DNA of 64,000 nucleotides. Origin: Palsa-506 sp963707065 (lineage in GTDB: Bacteria > Actinomycetota > Actinomycetes > Streptosporangiales > Streptosporangiaceae). The notes beneath the pieces were generated by a model that saw only the letters and a program-made list of their open reading frames with translations, was not told the origin of the DNA and did no database searches. How positions within the stretch are numbered: the first letter of the stretch is position 1; each line of letters opens with the position of its first letter. A program made the position numbers and the translations under genes. Positions 34,345 through 43,061 of the stretch are shown piece by piece. The stretch is taken from contig CAVPPJ010000020.1 of NCBI GenBank assembly GCA_963707065.1, positions 186,001 to 250,000 on the forward strand. Reading direction: 5' to 3'.

Positions 34345-35307
34345 GTGCCATCTGCCCCTGACCTGCCCGCTGCCGCTGACATGCCCTCTCGCACCGACAT
34401 AACGGTCCCGCTGCCGGGCGGCCAGCTCATGGTCCGGGACGCCGGGCCGCCGGACGGCCTGCCCGTGCTGGTGTACATGGGCAGCCCGGGCTCCCGGCAC
34501 CTCTCCCCGGCCGCGGTCCGGCTGGCCGGCCGCAAGGGCCTGCGGCTGATCGGCGTCGACCCGCCCGGGTATGGCGGATCGACAGCTCAGCCAGGCCGGC
34601 GGGTCGCCGACAGCGCGGCGGACACCAAGGCGATCGCGGACGCGCTCGGAATCACCAGGCTGGCGGTATGGGGCGTCTCCGGCGGCGGCCCCGTTGCCCT
34701 GGCGTGCGCGGCGCTGCTGCCTGGCCTGGTCTTCGCCGCGTGCGTGTTCGCGTCGCTGGGCCCCTACGGCGAGCCCGGCCTGGACTTCCTCGACTTCCTG
34801 AGCGAGGCCGGCCGTGACGAGGCGCGGCTGTTCTTCGCGGACCGCCCGCTGGCCCGGGAGCGTTTCCGGGCGGACGCGGCCGAGCAGTCCGGGCAGATGT
34901 CCGTGGCCGCGGGCTGGCTTGAGCACTGGGGCGACCAGGCGGAGGCCGACGCCGCGCACAGCCGGGAGGTGGCCGAGTGGCTGGCCCTGTGCTGGCGGGA
35001 CGGCATGCGTGACGGGGATCAGGGCTGGTGGGATGACTGGGCGTCCTATCTGCAGCCGTGGGGCTTCGACCTCAGCGCGATCAGGGTGCCGGTGCAGCTG
35101 TGGCACGGGCTGGGCGACGCGTCCATCCCGGCCGCGCACGCGAAGTGGCTGGCCGACCGGATCCCTGGAGTCGACGCCCATTTTCCCGCGGGCGACGACC
35201 ATGGCACCATCGAGGCCAACCACGCATCCCAGGCCTACGACTGGCTGATCGCGGTGGGTCAGGAGACCTTCTCAGCGGGCAGCGGGAAATCACCAGAGAC
35301 CGATTGA
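34345..35307 (+). CDS. Alpha/beta hydrolase
   Basis: The 320-residue protein has the alpha/beta hydrolase layout: GVDPPGYGGST, the nucleophile elbow AVWGVSGGGPVAL (Ser in GxSxG), and the late block VPVQLWHGLGDASIPAAHAK with GDDHGTIE supplying acid and His. A cap region follows the nucleophile. The start at GTG 34345 or an ATG twelve codons later are both possible. Substrate unknown; no operon partners. Confidence 0.85.
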   Translation: MPSAPDLPAAADMPSRTDITVPLPGGQLMVRDAGPPDGLPVLVYMGSPGSRHLSPAAVRLAGRKGLRLIGVDPPGYGGSTAQPGRRVADSAADTKAIADALGITRLAVWGVSGGGPVALACAALLPGLVFAACVFASLGPYGEPGLDFLDFLSEAGRDEARLFFADRPLARERFRADAAEQSGQMSVAAGWLEHWGDQAEADAAHSREVAEWLALCWRDGMRDGDQGWWDDWASYLQPWGFDLSAIRVPVQLWHGLGDASIPAAHAKWLADRIPGVDAHFPAGDDHGTIEANHASQAYDWLIAVGQETFSAGSGKSPETD

Positions 35308-35389
35308 AAGCCGCCGTGAACGCCACCGCAACCAGGTAGCCGAGCCAGGATCGACCGGGTGGCCGAGCCGGGATAACGAGCACGATGGG

Positions 35390-35683
35390 TCAGCGCTCGC
35401 TGCCGCCTACCAGCTCAAGGATCCGGGTCCGCGGCACGCCTGCCAGCGCGGGCGCCGCGGCCGGCGAGGACCAGACCCGCTGCTCCAGGAAGGCGGCAAA
35501 CGCCTCCGCCCGGGCGACCGCGTCGAACTCCAGGTCGAGCATCAGGTGCTTCGGGTCGTCGGCGGGCAGCCGGATGGCGAAGCCGCGCACGCCTGCTTTC
35601 GCGCGGGCCTCGGCGAAGCCGTCGAACGTCGTCTTCCAGAGGTCGTAATCACTGATCGCATGCTCGATCCGGAGCGTGGTCAT
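35390..35683 (-). CDS. Small ABM-like ferredoxin-fold protein
   Basis: The 97-residue protein starts LRIEHAISDYDLWKTTFDGF and contains DPKHLMLDLEFDAVARAEAF, resembling antibiotic biosynthesis monooxygenase-like or cyclase-like dimeric alpha/beta barrels. No catalytic residues can be assigned. It converges on the preceding hydrolase gene and is divergent from the LuxR gene. Confidence 0.7.
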   Translation of the reverse strand: MTTLRIEHAISDYDLWKTTFDGFAEARAKAGVRGFAIRLPADDPKHLMLDLEFDAVARAEAFAAFLEQRVWSSPAAAPALAGVPRTRILELVGGSER

Positions 35684-35843
35684 GGCTGCCCTTTCCGCTT
35701 TCTCACTGCCGGCCGCAGTTCTTGCTGCCGGTTGTCACGCTAGGTCGCCCCGCCAGCGGCGCGGTATCCCAGATTCCTGGGGGCAGCCTGCCGGTTCACG
35801 CCGTGAGACCGGCGGCCACCGGCTGGGCACATACGCTCACTGG

Positions 35844-37007
35844 GTGACCGGCAACTGGGCGCGAACACGAGCCCGCGAGCGCATCGAGGCCATCGGCGCG
35901 GCACCACCCGGCACCGCTGCCGGGGACGCGGCACCGTCCGGCGCGGCCGGGCCCGACGCCATGAGCCTGCGCAGGCAAGTGCTCGACATCCTGCGCGAGG
36001 TGATCGATTTCGATGCCTACGTCTGGCTCCTCACCGATCCAGTCACCGCGGTCGGCTCCGCGCCCCTCGCCGACGTGCCCTGCCTGCCCGAACTGCCGGC
36101 CCTCATCAAGGCGAAGTACGCCACGCCGGTCAACCGGTGGACCGCGCTGCAGCAGCACCCTTCGGCCACCGGGCGGCTGCACGACGCGACCGGCGGTGAC
36201 CTGTCCCGCAGCCTGGTCTGGCGGGAGGTGATGAGCCGGTACGGCATCGGCGATGTGGCCTCGGCGGTCTTCGCCGACCAGTTCGGCTGCTGGGCATTCC
36301 TCGACCTGTGGCGCGACGACGCCCGCGGGCCTTTCAGCAGTGCCGACGCCGCGTTCCTGGCCAGCGTCGCCCCCGATCTGACGACCATGCTGCGCCATTG
36401 CCAGGCGCGGACCTTCTCGACTCCGGCCACGGCCCGGAGAGCCGGCCTCGGGCCGGTCGTGCTGACACTCGACTCCGAACTCCGGATCACCAGCCGGACG
36501 GCAGCATCGCAAGGCTGGCTGGACGTTCTGCTGCCGCCCCAGCCTGACGAGCGCGCCATCCCGGCGAGCGTCTACAACGTCGCCGCACAGCTTCTCGCCG
36601 CGGAGGACGGCCTTGACGACCACCCGGCGTCCGCGCGCGTGCATCTCTCCGACGGGCTCTGGCTCACCTTGCGCGCGGCCCGGCTCGCGTCCGACGAAAC
36701 AGCCCCGGGCCAGCGGCCAGGCCCGCGGACCAGCAGCGCGGCAAGCATCGTCGTCACGATCGAGGAGGCCTCCGCCGCCGAGCGCCTTGACCTGTTCTGC
36801 CGCGCCTTCGGCCTGACCACCCGGGAGCAGGAACTTCTCGGCCTGCTCGCCACCGGGAGCGATACGCGGGCCATGGCACGCCAGATGTCGTTGTCCGAGC
36901 ACACGATCCAGGACCATCTCAAATCGATCTTCACGAAGACCGGTGCCCGGGACCGCGTAACGGTCCTGTCGAGAGCTCTCGGCATCAGAGCAGATCCGAA
37001 GAGATGA
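35844..37007 (+). CDS. LuxR family transcriptional regulator with N-terminal sensor-like domain
   Basis: The likely protein is 387 residues from GTG 35844; the frame is open further upstream, but that part is low complexity and has no start signal. The first ~250 residues are GAF-like in pattern (VIDFDAYVWLLTDPVTAVGS, ASAVFADQFGCWAFLDLWR, SSADAAFLASVAPDL). The C-terminus is a GerE/LuxR HTH: LTTREQELLGLLATGSDTRA, MSLSEHTIQDHLKSIFTKTG. No kinase is next to it, so it probably binds a small ligand. Targets are unknown. Confidence 0.85.
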   Translation: MTGNWARTRARERIEAIGAAPPGTAAGDAAPSGAAGPDAMSLRRQVLDILREVIDFDAYVWLLTDPVTAVGSAPLADVPCLPELPALIKAKYATPVNRWTALQQHPSATGRLHDATGGDLSRSLVWREVMSRYGIGDVASAVFADQFGCWAFLDLWRDDARGPFSSADAAFLASVAPDLTTMLRHCQARTFSTPATARRAGLGPVVLTLDSELRITSRTAASQGWLDVLLPPQPDERAIPASVYNVAAQLLAAEDGLDDHPASARVHLSDGLWLTLRAARLASDETAPGQRPGPRTSSAASIVVTIEEASAAERLDLFCRAFGLTTREQELLGLLATGSDTRAMARQMSLSEHTIQDHLKSIFTKTGARDRVTVLSRALGIRADPKR

Positions 37008-37027
37008 GCCGGAAAATCCTCCGGCTC
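37006..37027. terminator. 8 bp hairpin between the LuxR gene and tRNA-Gln
   Basis: gagccgga (37006-37013) pairs with tccggctc (37020-37027) around aaatcc. It follows the LuxR stop and, on the other strand, the 3' end of tRNA-Gln, so it may serve both. Confidence 0.5.
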
Positions 37028-37050
37028 CGGGAATTGCATCTACCGCTGGG

Positions 37051-37122
37051 CTGGGGTACCAGGACTCGAACCTAGACTAACGGGGCCAGAACCCGTCGGG
37101 CTGCCAATTACCCCATACCCCA
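37051..37122 (-). tRNA. tRNA-Gln (anticodon CTG)
   Basis: The minus strand gives acceptor tggggta, D-arm ggggtaattggcagccc, anticodon stem-loop acggg-ttctggc-cccgt with anticodon CTG (reads CAG), T-arm ctaggttcgagtcctgg, 3' taccccag with discriminator G. CCA is not encoded. In lineages without GlnRS it is first charged with Glu by GltX, then amidated by GatCAB. Confidence 0.95.
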
Positions 37123-37251
37123 CCGGACCGGGCAGCCAATGCCCGCTCGCGCCTGTGCAGCATAGCCGAAGCAGCGCCCGGCGGCGAACGAGAACCCTGC
37201 CCCTGCCGTACTGGCCCGCCGGGGCACTGCGGCAGGAGGCATGATCGGACC

Positions 37252-37455
37252 ATGGCAGCGAGCAACCCAGCATTGACCTGGCGGCTGGCCACCGGGGTGC
37301 CGGAGACTCCCGACGTCTACGAGGAGGACGACGAGGACGAGGACTACGCCGACGACCTGCCACCGCACTGGCGGGACAGCCGGATCCGGCATGATCAGCT
37401 GCGGAGCCGCCAGCCCGGGAGGATACGCACATGCCGTGGTTTGACCTGCCGCTAG
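37252..37455 (+). CDS. Small acidic hypothetical protein
   Basis: A 67-codon frame with a strongly acidic stretch (VYEEDDEDEDYADDLPP), starting 12 bases after AGGAGG (37234-37239) and overlapping the esterase start by 25 bases. I do not recognise it. The strong ribosome site supports it; the Arg-rich C-terminus inside the next gene argues against the full length. Confidence 0.4.
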   Translation: MAASNPALTWRLATGVPETPDVYEEDDEDEDYADDLPPHWRDSRIRHDQLRSRQPGRIRTCRGLTCR

Positions 37456-38402
37456 AAGATCTTCGGGATTACCGCACCGCCGCCGCGGAGCCCGCCGGCC
37501 TGGACGGCTGGTGGTCAGCGCGGCTGGCCGAGGCGCGCGCCGCCGCCAGCCCGGCCACGCTGACGAGATACCGGCCCGATGTCTACGGCCCGATGGCCGT
37601 CTACGACGTGGAGTTCTCCGGCGCGGGCGGTGACCGCATCCGCGGCTGGTACCTGCGGCCGCCTGGGGCCGGCGACGAGCCGCTGCCCGCCGTCGTGCGG
37701 TATATCGGCTACGGCGGCGGCCGCGGGCTGCCGGCCGACCACGCGCTGCTGCCGGCGGCCGGGTTCGCCGTGTTCGTGATGGACACCCGCGGCCAGGGCG
37801 GCCGGTGGACCGTCGGCGCGACCGGTGACATCGGGCCGGGCGCGGAGTACTCCGCGGTCATGACCAGGGGCATTGCCCGCCCGGAGAGCTATTACTACAC
37901 CAGGCTTTACGCCGACGCCGTGCTGGCCGCCGAGACCGTGGCCGGCCTGGCCGGAGTCGACGAAACCCGTGTCGCGGTCAGCGGCGGCAGCCAGGGCGGC
38001 GCGCTGGCGCTGGCTACTGCGGCACTGCTCGGCAGCGCCGTTGCCGTCTGCCACGCGGACATCCCGTTCCTGTGCGACATCGGCCGCGCCGTCACGCTGA
38101 CCGGCAAGATGCCGTACGCGGAGATAGCCGAATTCCTGGCCCAGCACGTCGACCTGGTGCCGGTCGCGCTGGACACGCTGCGCTATATCGACTGCGCGCT
38201 GCTCGCCCGCAGGATCACCGCCGACTGCCTGCTCAGCGTCGGCCTGATGGACGAGACCTGCCCGCCGTCGACCGTGTTCGCCGCCTACAACGAGATCACC
38301 GCGCCGAAGGACATCGCGGTTTCCCCGTTCGGGGTGCACGCGGTGCCGTCGGCCCACACCGAGCGCCAGCTCGGCCACCTGCGCGGCCGCCTCGGCGCCT
38401 GA
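37431..38402 (+). CDS. Acetylxylan esterase (AXE1)/cephalosporin-C deacetylase family
   Basis: The 323-residue protein has the AXE1 layout: FDLPLEDLRDYRTA start, VVRYIGYGGGRGLP, FVMDTRGQGGRW (oxyanion region), nucleophile motif RVAVSGGSQGGALAL, acid in VGLMDETCPPST and late His in SPFGVHA. The family removes acetyl groups from xylo-oligosaccharides and related compounds in the cytoplasm. ATG 37431 has GGGAGGA upstream. No sugar transport genes adjoin. Confidence 0.9.
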   Translation: MPWFDLPLEDLRDYRTAAAEPAGLDGWWSARLAEARAAASPATLTRYRPDVYGPMAVYDVEFSGAGGDRIRGWYLRPPGAGDEPLPAVVRYIGYGGGRGLPADHALLPAAGFAVFVMDTRGQGGRWTVGATGDIGPGAEYSAVMTRGIARPESYYYTRLYADAVLAAETVAGLAGVDETRVAVSGGSQGGALALATAALLGSAVAVCHADIPFLCDIGRAVTLTGKMPYAEIAEFLAQHVDLVPVALDTLRYIDCALLARRITADCLLSVGLMDETCPPSTVFAAYNEITAPKDIAVSPFGVHAVPSAHTERQLGHLRGRLGA

Positions 38403-38431
38403 CCGCGTTCCGCCATCGGCCGGCCGAGGCG

Positions 38432-39928
38432 TCAGGAGGCTGCCGCAGCCAGGCCGATCGCGTGCTCCAGCCGGGCGAGCGTGCGCTCGCGGCCGAGCAG
38501 TTCGATGGATTCATACAGCGGCGGGGAGATCCGCCGTCCGGTGACCGCGACCCGCACCGGGGCGAACGCAGGCCGCGGCTTCAGTCCGAGTTCGTCAAGC
38601 AGCGCATGCTTGAGCGCGGCCTCGATCGCCTCCGCGGTCCAGGGCTCGGCATCGGCGAGTGCCGCCTCGGCGGCCTTGAGCACGCGCCCGGAGTCGGCGG
38701 TCAGCGCCTTCGCCGCGTCGTCGGGATCGACCGTGAAGTCGTCGTCGCTCACCAGCAGGAACCCCAGCAGCGCCGCGGCCTCGGTGAGCCGCGAGATCCG
38801 GGTCTGGATCAGCGGCGCCGCGGCCGCCACCAGCCGTTCCTGCGCCGCGGCCGGCGGGTCGGCCACCAGCCCGGCGCGCTGCAGGAACGGCGTGATCCGC
38901 GCGACGAAGTCGGCCGGGTCCAGCGCCCTGATCTTGTCGCCGTTCATCGACTCGAGCTTGCGCAGGTCGAACTGGGCCGCGTTCTTGTTGACCTTGGCCA
39001 GGTCGAACTCGGCCGCCATCTCGGCCAGCGTGAAGGACTCCCGGTCCTCCCCCGGCGACCAGCCGAGCAGCGCGAGGTAATTGCACATCGCCTCGGGCAG
39101 GAATCCCTCATCGCGGTACCAGTTAACCGACGCGACGCCGTTGCGCTTGCCCAGCTTCTGGCCGTCCTGGCCGAGCACGTACGGCAGGTGCGCGAACAGC
39201 GGGAAGTCCGCCTCGGCCACGCCCATCGCGCGGTACACGGCGAGCTGGCGGGGGGTGGAGGAGAGCAGGTCCTCGCCCCGCACCACGTGGGTGATCTTCA
39301 TGAGCACGTCGTCAACCGCGACGGCGAGCGTGTACAGCGGGCTGCCGTCGGCCCGGGTGAGGACGAAGTCGGGGACAGCCGCATGATCGATGCTGATCTC
39401 CCCCCGGACCAGGTCGGTGAACGTGGTCGATCCGTCCGGCATCCGCAGCCGGAGCACCGGCTGCCTGCCCTCGGCCTGGTAGGCGGCCACCTGCCCGGGC
39501 GACAAGTCGCGGCAGTGCCCGTCGTAGCCGCTCGGGCCGCCGGCCGCGCGGGCCGCGGCCCGCCGCTGGGCAAGCTCGTCAGGCGTGCAGTAACAGTGGT
39601 AGGCGTGCCCGTCGGCGAGGAACACCGCGGCCCAGTCCGCGTAAATGCCCAGCCGCTGGCTCTGCTGGTACGGCCCGTACTCGCCGCCGGCCTCGGGCCC
39701 CTCGTCCCAGTCGAGGCCGAGCCAGCGCAGCGTGCCCAGCGCGGAGGCGACATACTCGTCGGTCACCCTGGCCTGGTCGGTGTCCTCGATCCGCAGCACG
39801 AACGTCCCGCCGGTGTGGCGGGCGAAGGCCCAGTCGTAGAGAGCGGTCCTGATGTTGCCGACGTGCAGGTCGCCGCTGGGTGACGGCGCGAAGCGCACCC
39901 TGACGCGGGAGTTCTCAATCACGGTCAA
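38432..39928 (-). CDS. gltX: Glutamyl-tRNA synthetase
   Basis: The 498-residue class I synthetase has the HIGH-type signature FAPSPSGDLHVGNIRTALYD at the start, FVLRIEDTDQAR, and the KMSKS-type loop GQKLGKRNGVAS. Length and anticodon-binding C-terminal half are normal. It charges tRNA-Glu and, where GlnRS is absent, mischarges tRNA-Gln for GatCAB; both tRNA types are encoded a few kb away. Its start overlaps the FAH-family gene by 14 bases, an operon order shared with other actinomycetes. Confidence 0.95.
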   Translation of the reverse strand: MTVIENSRVRVRFAPSPSGDLHVGNIRTALYDWAFARHTGGTFVLRIEDTDQARVTDEYVASALGTLRWLGLDWDEGPEAGGEYGPYQQSQRLGIYADWAAVFLADGHAYHCYCTPDELAQRRAAARAAGGPSGYDGHCRDLSPGQVAAYQAEGRQPVLRLRMPDGSTTFTDLVRGEISIDHAAVPDFVLTRADGSPLYTLAVAVDDVLMKITHVVRGEDLLSSTPRQLAVYRAMGVAEADFPLFAHLPYVLGQDGQKLGKRNGVASVNWYRDEGFLPEAMCNYLALLGWSPGEDRESFTLAEMAAEFDLAKVNKNAAQFDLRKLESMNGDKIRALDPADFVARITPFLQRAGLVADPPAAAQERLVAAAAPLIQTRISRLTEAAALLGFLLVSDDDFTVDPDDAAKALTADSGRVLKAAEAALADAEPWTAEAIEAALKHALLDELGLKPRPAFAPVRVAVTGRRISPPLYESIELLGRERTLARLEHAIGLAAAAS

Positions 39929-40754
39929 CCACCCTGTTGCTGAGTGTTCCGATGCCCTGGATCGTGACGGCTACGTTGTCGCCGTGGGCGAGCGGGCCCA
40001 CGCCGGCCGGGGTGCCGGTGAGCAGCACGTCGCCGGGCAGCAGCGTCATCACAGCCGTCACGTAGCAGATCAGCTCGGTCACATCATGCAGCAGCTGCGA
40101 CGTCCGCGCCTGCTGCCTGACCTCGCCGTTGACCGTCGTGGTCAGTTCCAGGTCGGCGGGATCCAGGTCGGTCTCGATCCACGGGCCGAGCGGGCAGAAC
40201 GTGTCGAAGCCCTTGGCCCGGGCCCACTGGCCGTCCCTGGCCTGGAGGTCACGCGCGGTGACGTCGTTGGCGCAGGTGTAGCCGAAGATGACCTCCGGCA
40301 CCCGCTCGGCGGGCACGTCCCGGCAGAGCCTGCCGATCACGACGGCGAGCTCGCCCTCGAAGTCGACGCGCTCCGACAGCTTGACCGGACGGGCCACCGG
40401 ATCGCCGGGCCCGGTCACCGCGGTGGACGGCTTGAGGAAGATGACCGGCTCGGCCGGGGGCTCCGTGCCCATCTCACGGGCGTGGTCGGCGTAGTTCTTG
40501 CCGATGGCGATCACCTTGGTCGGCAGCACCGGCGCGAGCAGCCGGACCTCCGGCAGCGGATAGCGCGCGCCGGTGAACCGCACGTCGGCGGATCCCACCC
40601 CGAACGGGTGCCCGTGCAGTTCGGCTACCAGCAGCCGCTCAGCGTCCTGGCCTGGCGCGGAGCCTTCGGCCCCATCCGGTGATACGTCCTGGACGACGCC
40701 GTAAGCGACGTCGTCGTCCCGGCTGAATCTCGCGATGCGCACGTCTGTCTCCAC
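39915..40754 (-). CDS. Fumarylacetoacetate hydrolase family protein
   Basis: The 279-residue protein has the FAH metal-binding fold: KVIAIGKNYADHAREMG, VDFEGELAVVIGR (Glu ligands), GYTCANDVTARDLQ, KGFDTFCPLGPWI and LLPGDVLLTGTPAGVGPL. Such enzymes hydrolyse or decarboxylate 2-oxo acid ring-cleavage products or act as acylpyruvases. It lies upstream of and overlaps gltX. The exact substrate is open. Confidence 0.92.
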   Translation of the reverse strand: METDVRIARFSRDDDVAYGVVQDVSPDGAEGSAPGQDAERLLVAELHGHPFGVGSADVRFTGARYPLPEVRLLAPVLPTKVIAIGKNYADHAREMGTEPPAEPVIFLKPSTAVTGPGDPVARPVKLSERVDFEGELAVVIGRLCRDVPAERVPEVIFGYTCANDVTARDLQARDGQWARAKGFDTFCPLGPWIETDLDPADLELTTTVNGEVRQQARTSQLLHDVTELICYVTAVMTLLPGDVLLTGTPAGVGPLAHGDNVAVTIQGIGTLSNRVVDRD

Positions 40755-40830
40755 TATCCGGCAAGATCATCTGGCGGCCATGGCCTGCCCTGAGCCTACT
40801 GAGCGGCCGGCCGCGGGAATGAATTGGCCG

Positions 40831-42918
40831 CTAGCCGGCGTAGCTGACTGACGCAGCGAGGTTCCTGCCGCCGCAGCCGTGGCGGCCGGGCAGCCCGATC
40901 CCGTCTGCCGCCTCGGTGTCCTTCGTGCACACGTTCCAGCTCCAGTCATAGGCGCGCGCGCCGACCTGGAACGAGTAGGTGACGGTCAGCCGGAACTCGG
41001 TGGCGGAGATGCGCCGTGACCTGGAGACCCGGGAGTGGCCGGCGCCCAGCCGCAGCCGCTTCGGCGCCGGGGGCACTTTGTCCGGTGCCAGGGCAACGGC
41101 GAAGTACGAGTACCAGCGCTTCGAGAGCTCGGTCATTAATGCCGACGCCGGGACGGGGACACTGATCCGGAATGCCTCCTGGCAGACCGGGCGGCTGCAC
41201 CGCCGGGCCTTTCCGTTTGCCCCGCTCAGGACGACGTAGACCGTGCTGACCGCCGAGCTTGCGAGCGGGGACCTCGCGGTGCTGCTCCGCAGCAGCACGA
41301 CTTTGTAGCGGGTGGCGACGCTCGGCGTCACCTGGAATGCGTAAGCTGCCGTGCCGCCGCTCGGATGCAGGCTCACCGAGCCGACCGGAACCGGGGCGCT
41401 CCTGAACGGAAACTGCTGCGCATACAGCTGGGCGATCTCACCGGGCCGCACGCCGTTGATCTCACCGCGGACCTGGGCAATCGCGTTCCTGCCGCCGCGG
41501 TACACCACCCAGACGTCGCCGGTCACCGGCCGGAGACTGGAACTGGCGGTGATCGGGAAGCTCGCGAGCCGGTGACCGTGCGGACTCACCGAATCCGGGG
41601 AACCCGTCAGCAGCGCCACCACAATGACGACCACCACGGCGAGGATGCCGGCTCCCGCGAGTACGGCCGGGGAGATACGACGGCGCTGCGGGGACTTGAC
41701 CAGCCAGTCCGGCCGACCTGGCGGAGTCCCGCCGTCGCTGCCCTCCGGGCCGGCCATGCTGCCCTCCGGACCGGCTGTGCTGCCCTCCGGGCCGGCCGCG
41801 CTGGCCGGCGAGGCGGGGATACTCGCCTCCCCGGTCTGCGCGTCTGCTCCGCCTGCCGCGAGGCCAGCAACTGCCGCGGCCGCCGTAGCCGCGACGGCGG
41901 CGGGAGCGTCAGCGGCGGGAGCGTCTGGGGCGGGGGCGTCAGCGGCCGGCGCATCGTCCGCGCTGGCTTGCCGGGCGAGCTGAGTGAGCGGGTGATGCGC
42001 CGGCACGATCCCGGGACCGGAATCGTAGGGCTGAAGCCCGAACGCGGCGCGCAGCGCGTCAGCGAACTCGCGGCAGCTCGGATACCGGTCCCCCGGCGCC
42101 TTGGCCAGCGCCCGGGCGAAGACCTGGTCCGCGGCCGGCGGCAGGTCAGGCCGCCGGGATGTCAGCAGCGGCGGCGGCTCGGAAAGCTGGGCGTACATGA
42201 CCGCCATGGCCTCATCACGCCGGAACGGCGGCTCGCCGGTGAGCAGCTCGAATGCCGCGCACGCCAGTGCGTACTCATCGGCGCGACCGTCCACCGCCTT
42301 GCCCTCGATCTGCTCGGGGGCGATGTACTCCAGCGTGCCCAGGAACTGCCCCGTTCCGGTCAGCGACGACGCCGCGCCCTTACTCAGGCCGAAGTCCGAC
42401 AGGTACACATGGTCCGGCCGTCCGGGCTGCGCGTCCACCAGCACGTTCGCCGGCTTCACATCGCGATGCACCAGCCCGGCCACGTGTGCCGCGTCCAGCG
42501 CCGACGCCACCGGGGAGACGATCGCGGCGGCGCGGGCCGCCGACAGCGGGCCCTCGCGGTCCATCAGGGTCCGCATGTCGCCGCCGCCCACGTAGCGCAT
42601 CGCGATGAACAGCACCCCGGCCGCCTCGCCGGCCTCGAATACCGGGATGATGTGCGGGTCATCGACCGCCGCGGCCGCCCGTGACTCGCGGATGAACCGC
42701 TGCCGGAAGGCATCGTCGGCGGCCAGCGCCGGCGCCAGGATCTTCAGGGCCACCTGCCGGTCAAGCCGCTCGTCATGCGCCCGGAACACCACGGCCATGC
42801 CGCCCTGGCCGATCTGCCCCTCCAGCCGGTACCCGGCGACCCGGGAGCCCGCGGCGAAGCCGGCCGCGACGTCAGCTACGGAGTCACCGGCTACCCCGTG
42901 CGCCTCACCGCTCACCAC
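40831..42918 (-). CDS. Membrane Ser/Thr protein kinase (PknB-type) with extracellular domain
   Basis: The 695-residue protein has an N-terminal Hanks kinase: IGQGGMAVVFRAHD (P-loop), VALKILAP (Lys), LVHRDVKPANVLV (catalytic loop), YLSDFGLSKG (DFG) and TLEYIAPEQ. A linker of repeated Ala-Pro-Asp units (ADAPAAD...) and three AGPEGS repeats (DNA 41749-41810) leads to one TM helix (AVLAGAGILAVVVVIVVALL) and a ~240-residue extracellular domain with four or more cysteines. This external domain is not PASTA and I do not recognise it. It probably senses an envelope signal. Confidence 0.92.
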   Translation of the reverse strand: MVSGEAHGVAGDSVADVAAGFAAGSRVAGYRLEGQIGQGGMAVVFRAHDERLDRQVALKILAPALAADDAFRQRFIRESRAAAAVDDPHIIPVFEAGEAAGVLFIAMRYVGGGDMRTLMDREGPLSAARAAAIVSPVASALDAAHVAGLVHRDVKPANVLVDAQPGRPDHVYLSDFGLSKGAASSLTGTGQFLGTLEYIAPEQIEGKAVDGRADEYALACAAFELLTGEPPFRRDEAMAVMYAQLSEPPPLLTSRRPDLPPAADQVFARALAKAPGDRYPSCREFADALRAAFGLQPYDSGPGIVPAHHPLTQLARQASADDAPAADAPAPDAPAADAPAAVAATAAAAVAGLAAGGADAQTGEASIPASPASAAGPEGSTAGPEGSMAGPEGSDGGTPPGRPDWLVKSPQRRRISPAVLAGAGILAVVVVIVVALLTGSPDSVSPHGHRLASFPITASSSLRPVTGDVWVVYRGGRNAIAQVRGEINGVRPGEIAQLYAQQFPFRSAPVPVGSVSLHPSGGTAAYAFQVTPSVATRYKVVLLRSSTARSPLASSAVSTVYVVLSGANGKARRCSRPVCQEAFRISVPVPASALMTELSKRWYSYFAVALAPDKVPPAPKRLRLGAGHSRVSRSRRISATEFRLTVTYSFQVGARAYDWSWNVCTKDTEAADGIGLPGRHGCGGRNLAASVSYAG

Positions 42919-43061
42919 GCCTCCCCATCAGTGAGCCATCCGATCCCCCGTCTTCCCCTCGACGGCGGGTGCGGGCCCAGGACTATGCCGGGCCAGGTTC
43001 GTCAGTTGCGAGGGCGATCTTAGTATCCGGCCTAGCCGGACATGCCGCAATATTTGCGGCG

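Noticed and set aside
38072..39883. 603-codon plus-strand open frame opposite gltX
   Set aside because: It is antisense to a clear glutamyl-tRNA synthetase and has the Arg/Gly/Ala-rich composition of high-GC shadow frames, with no recognisable motif.
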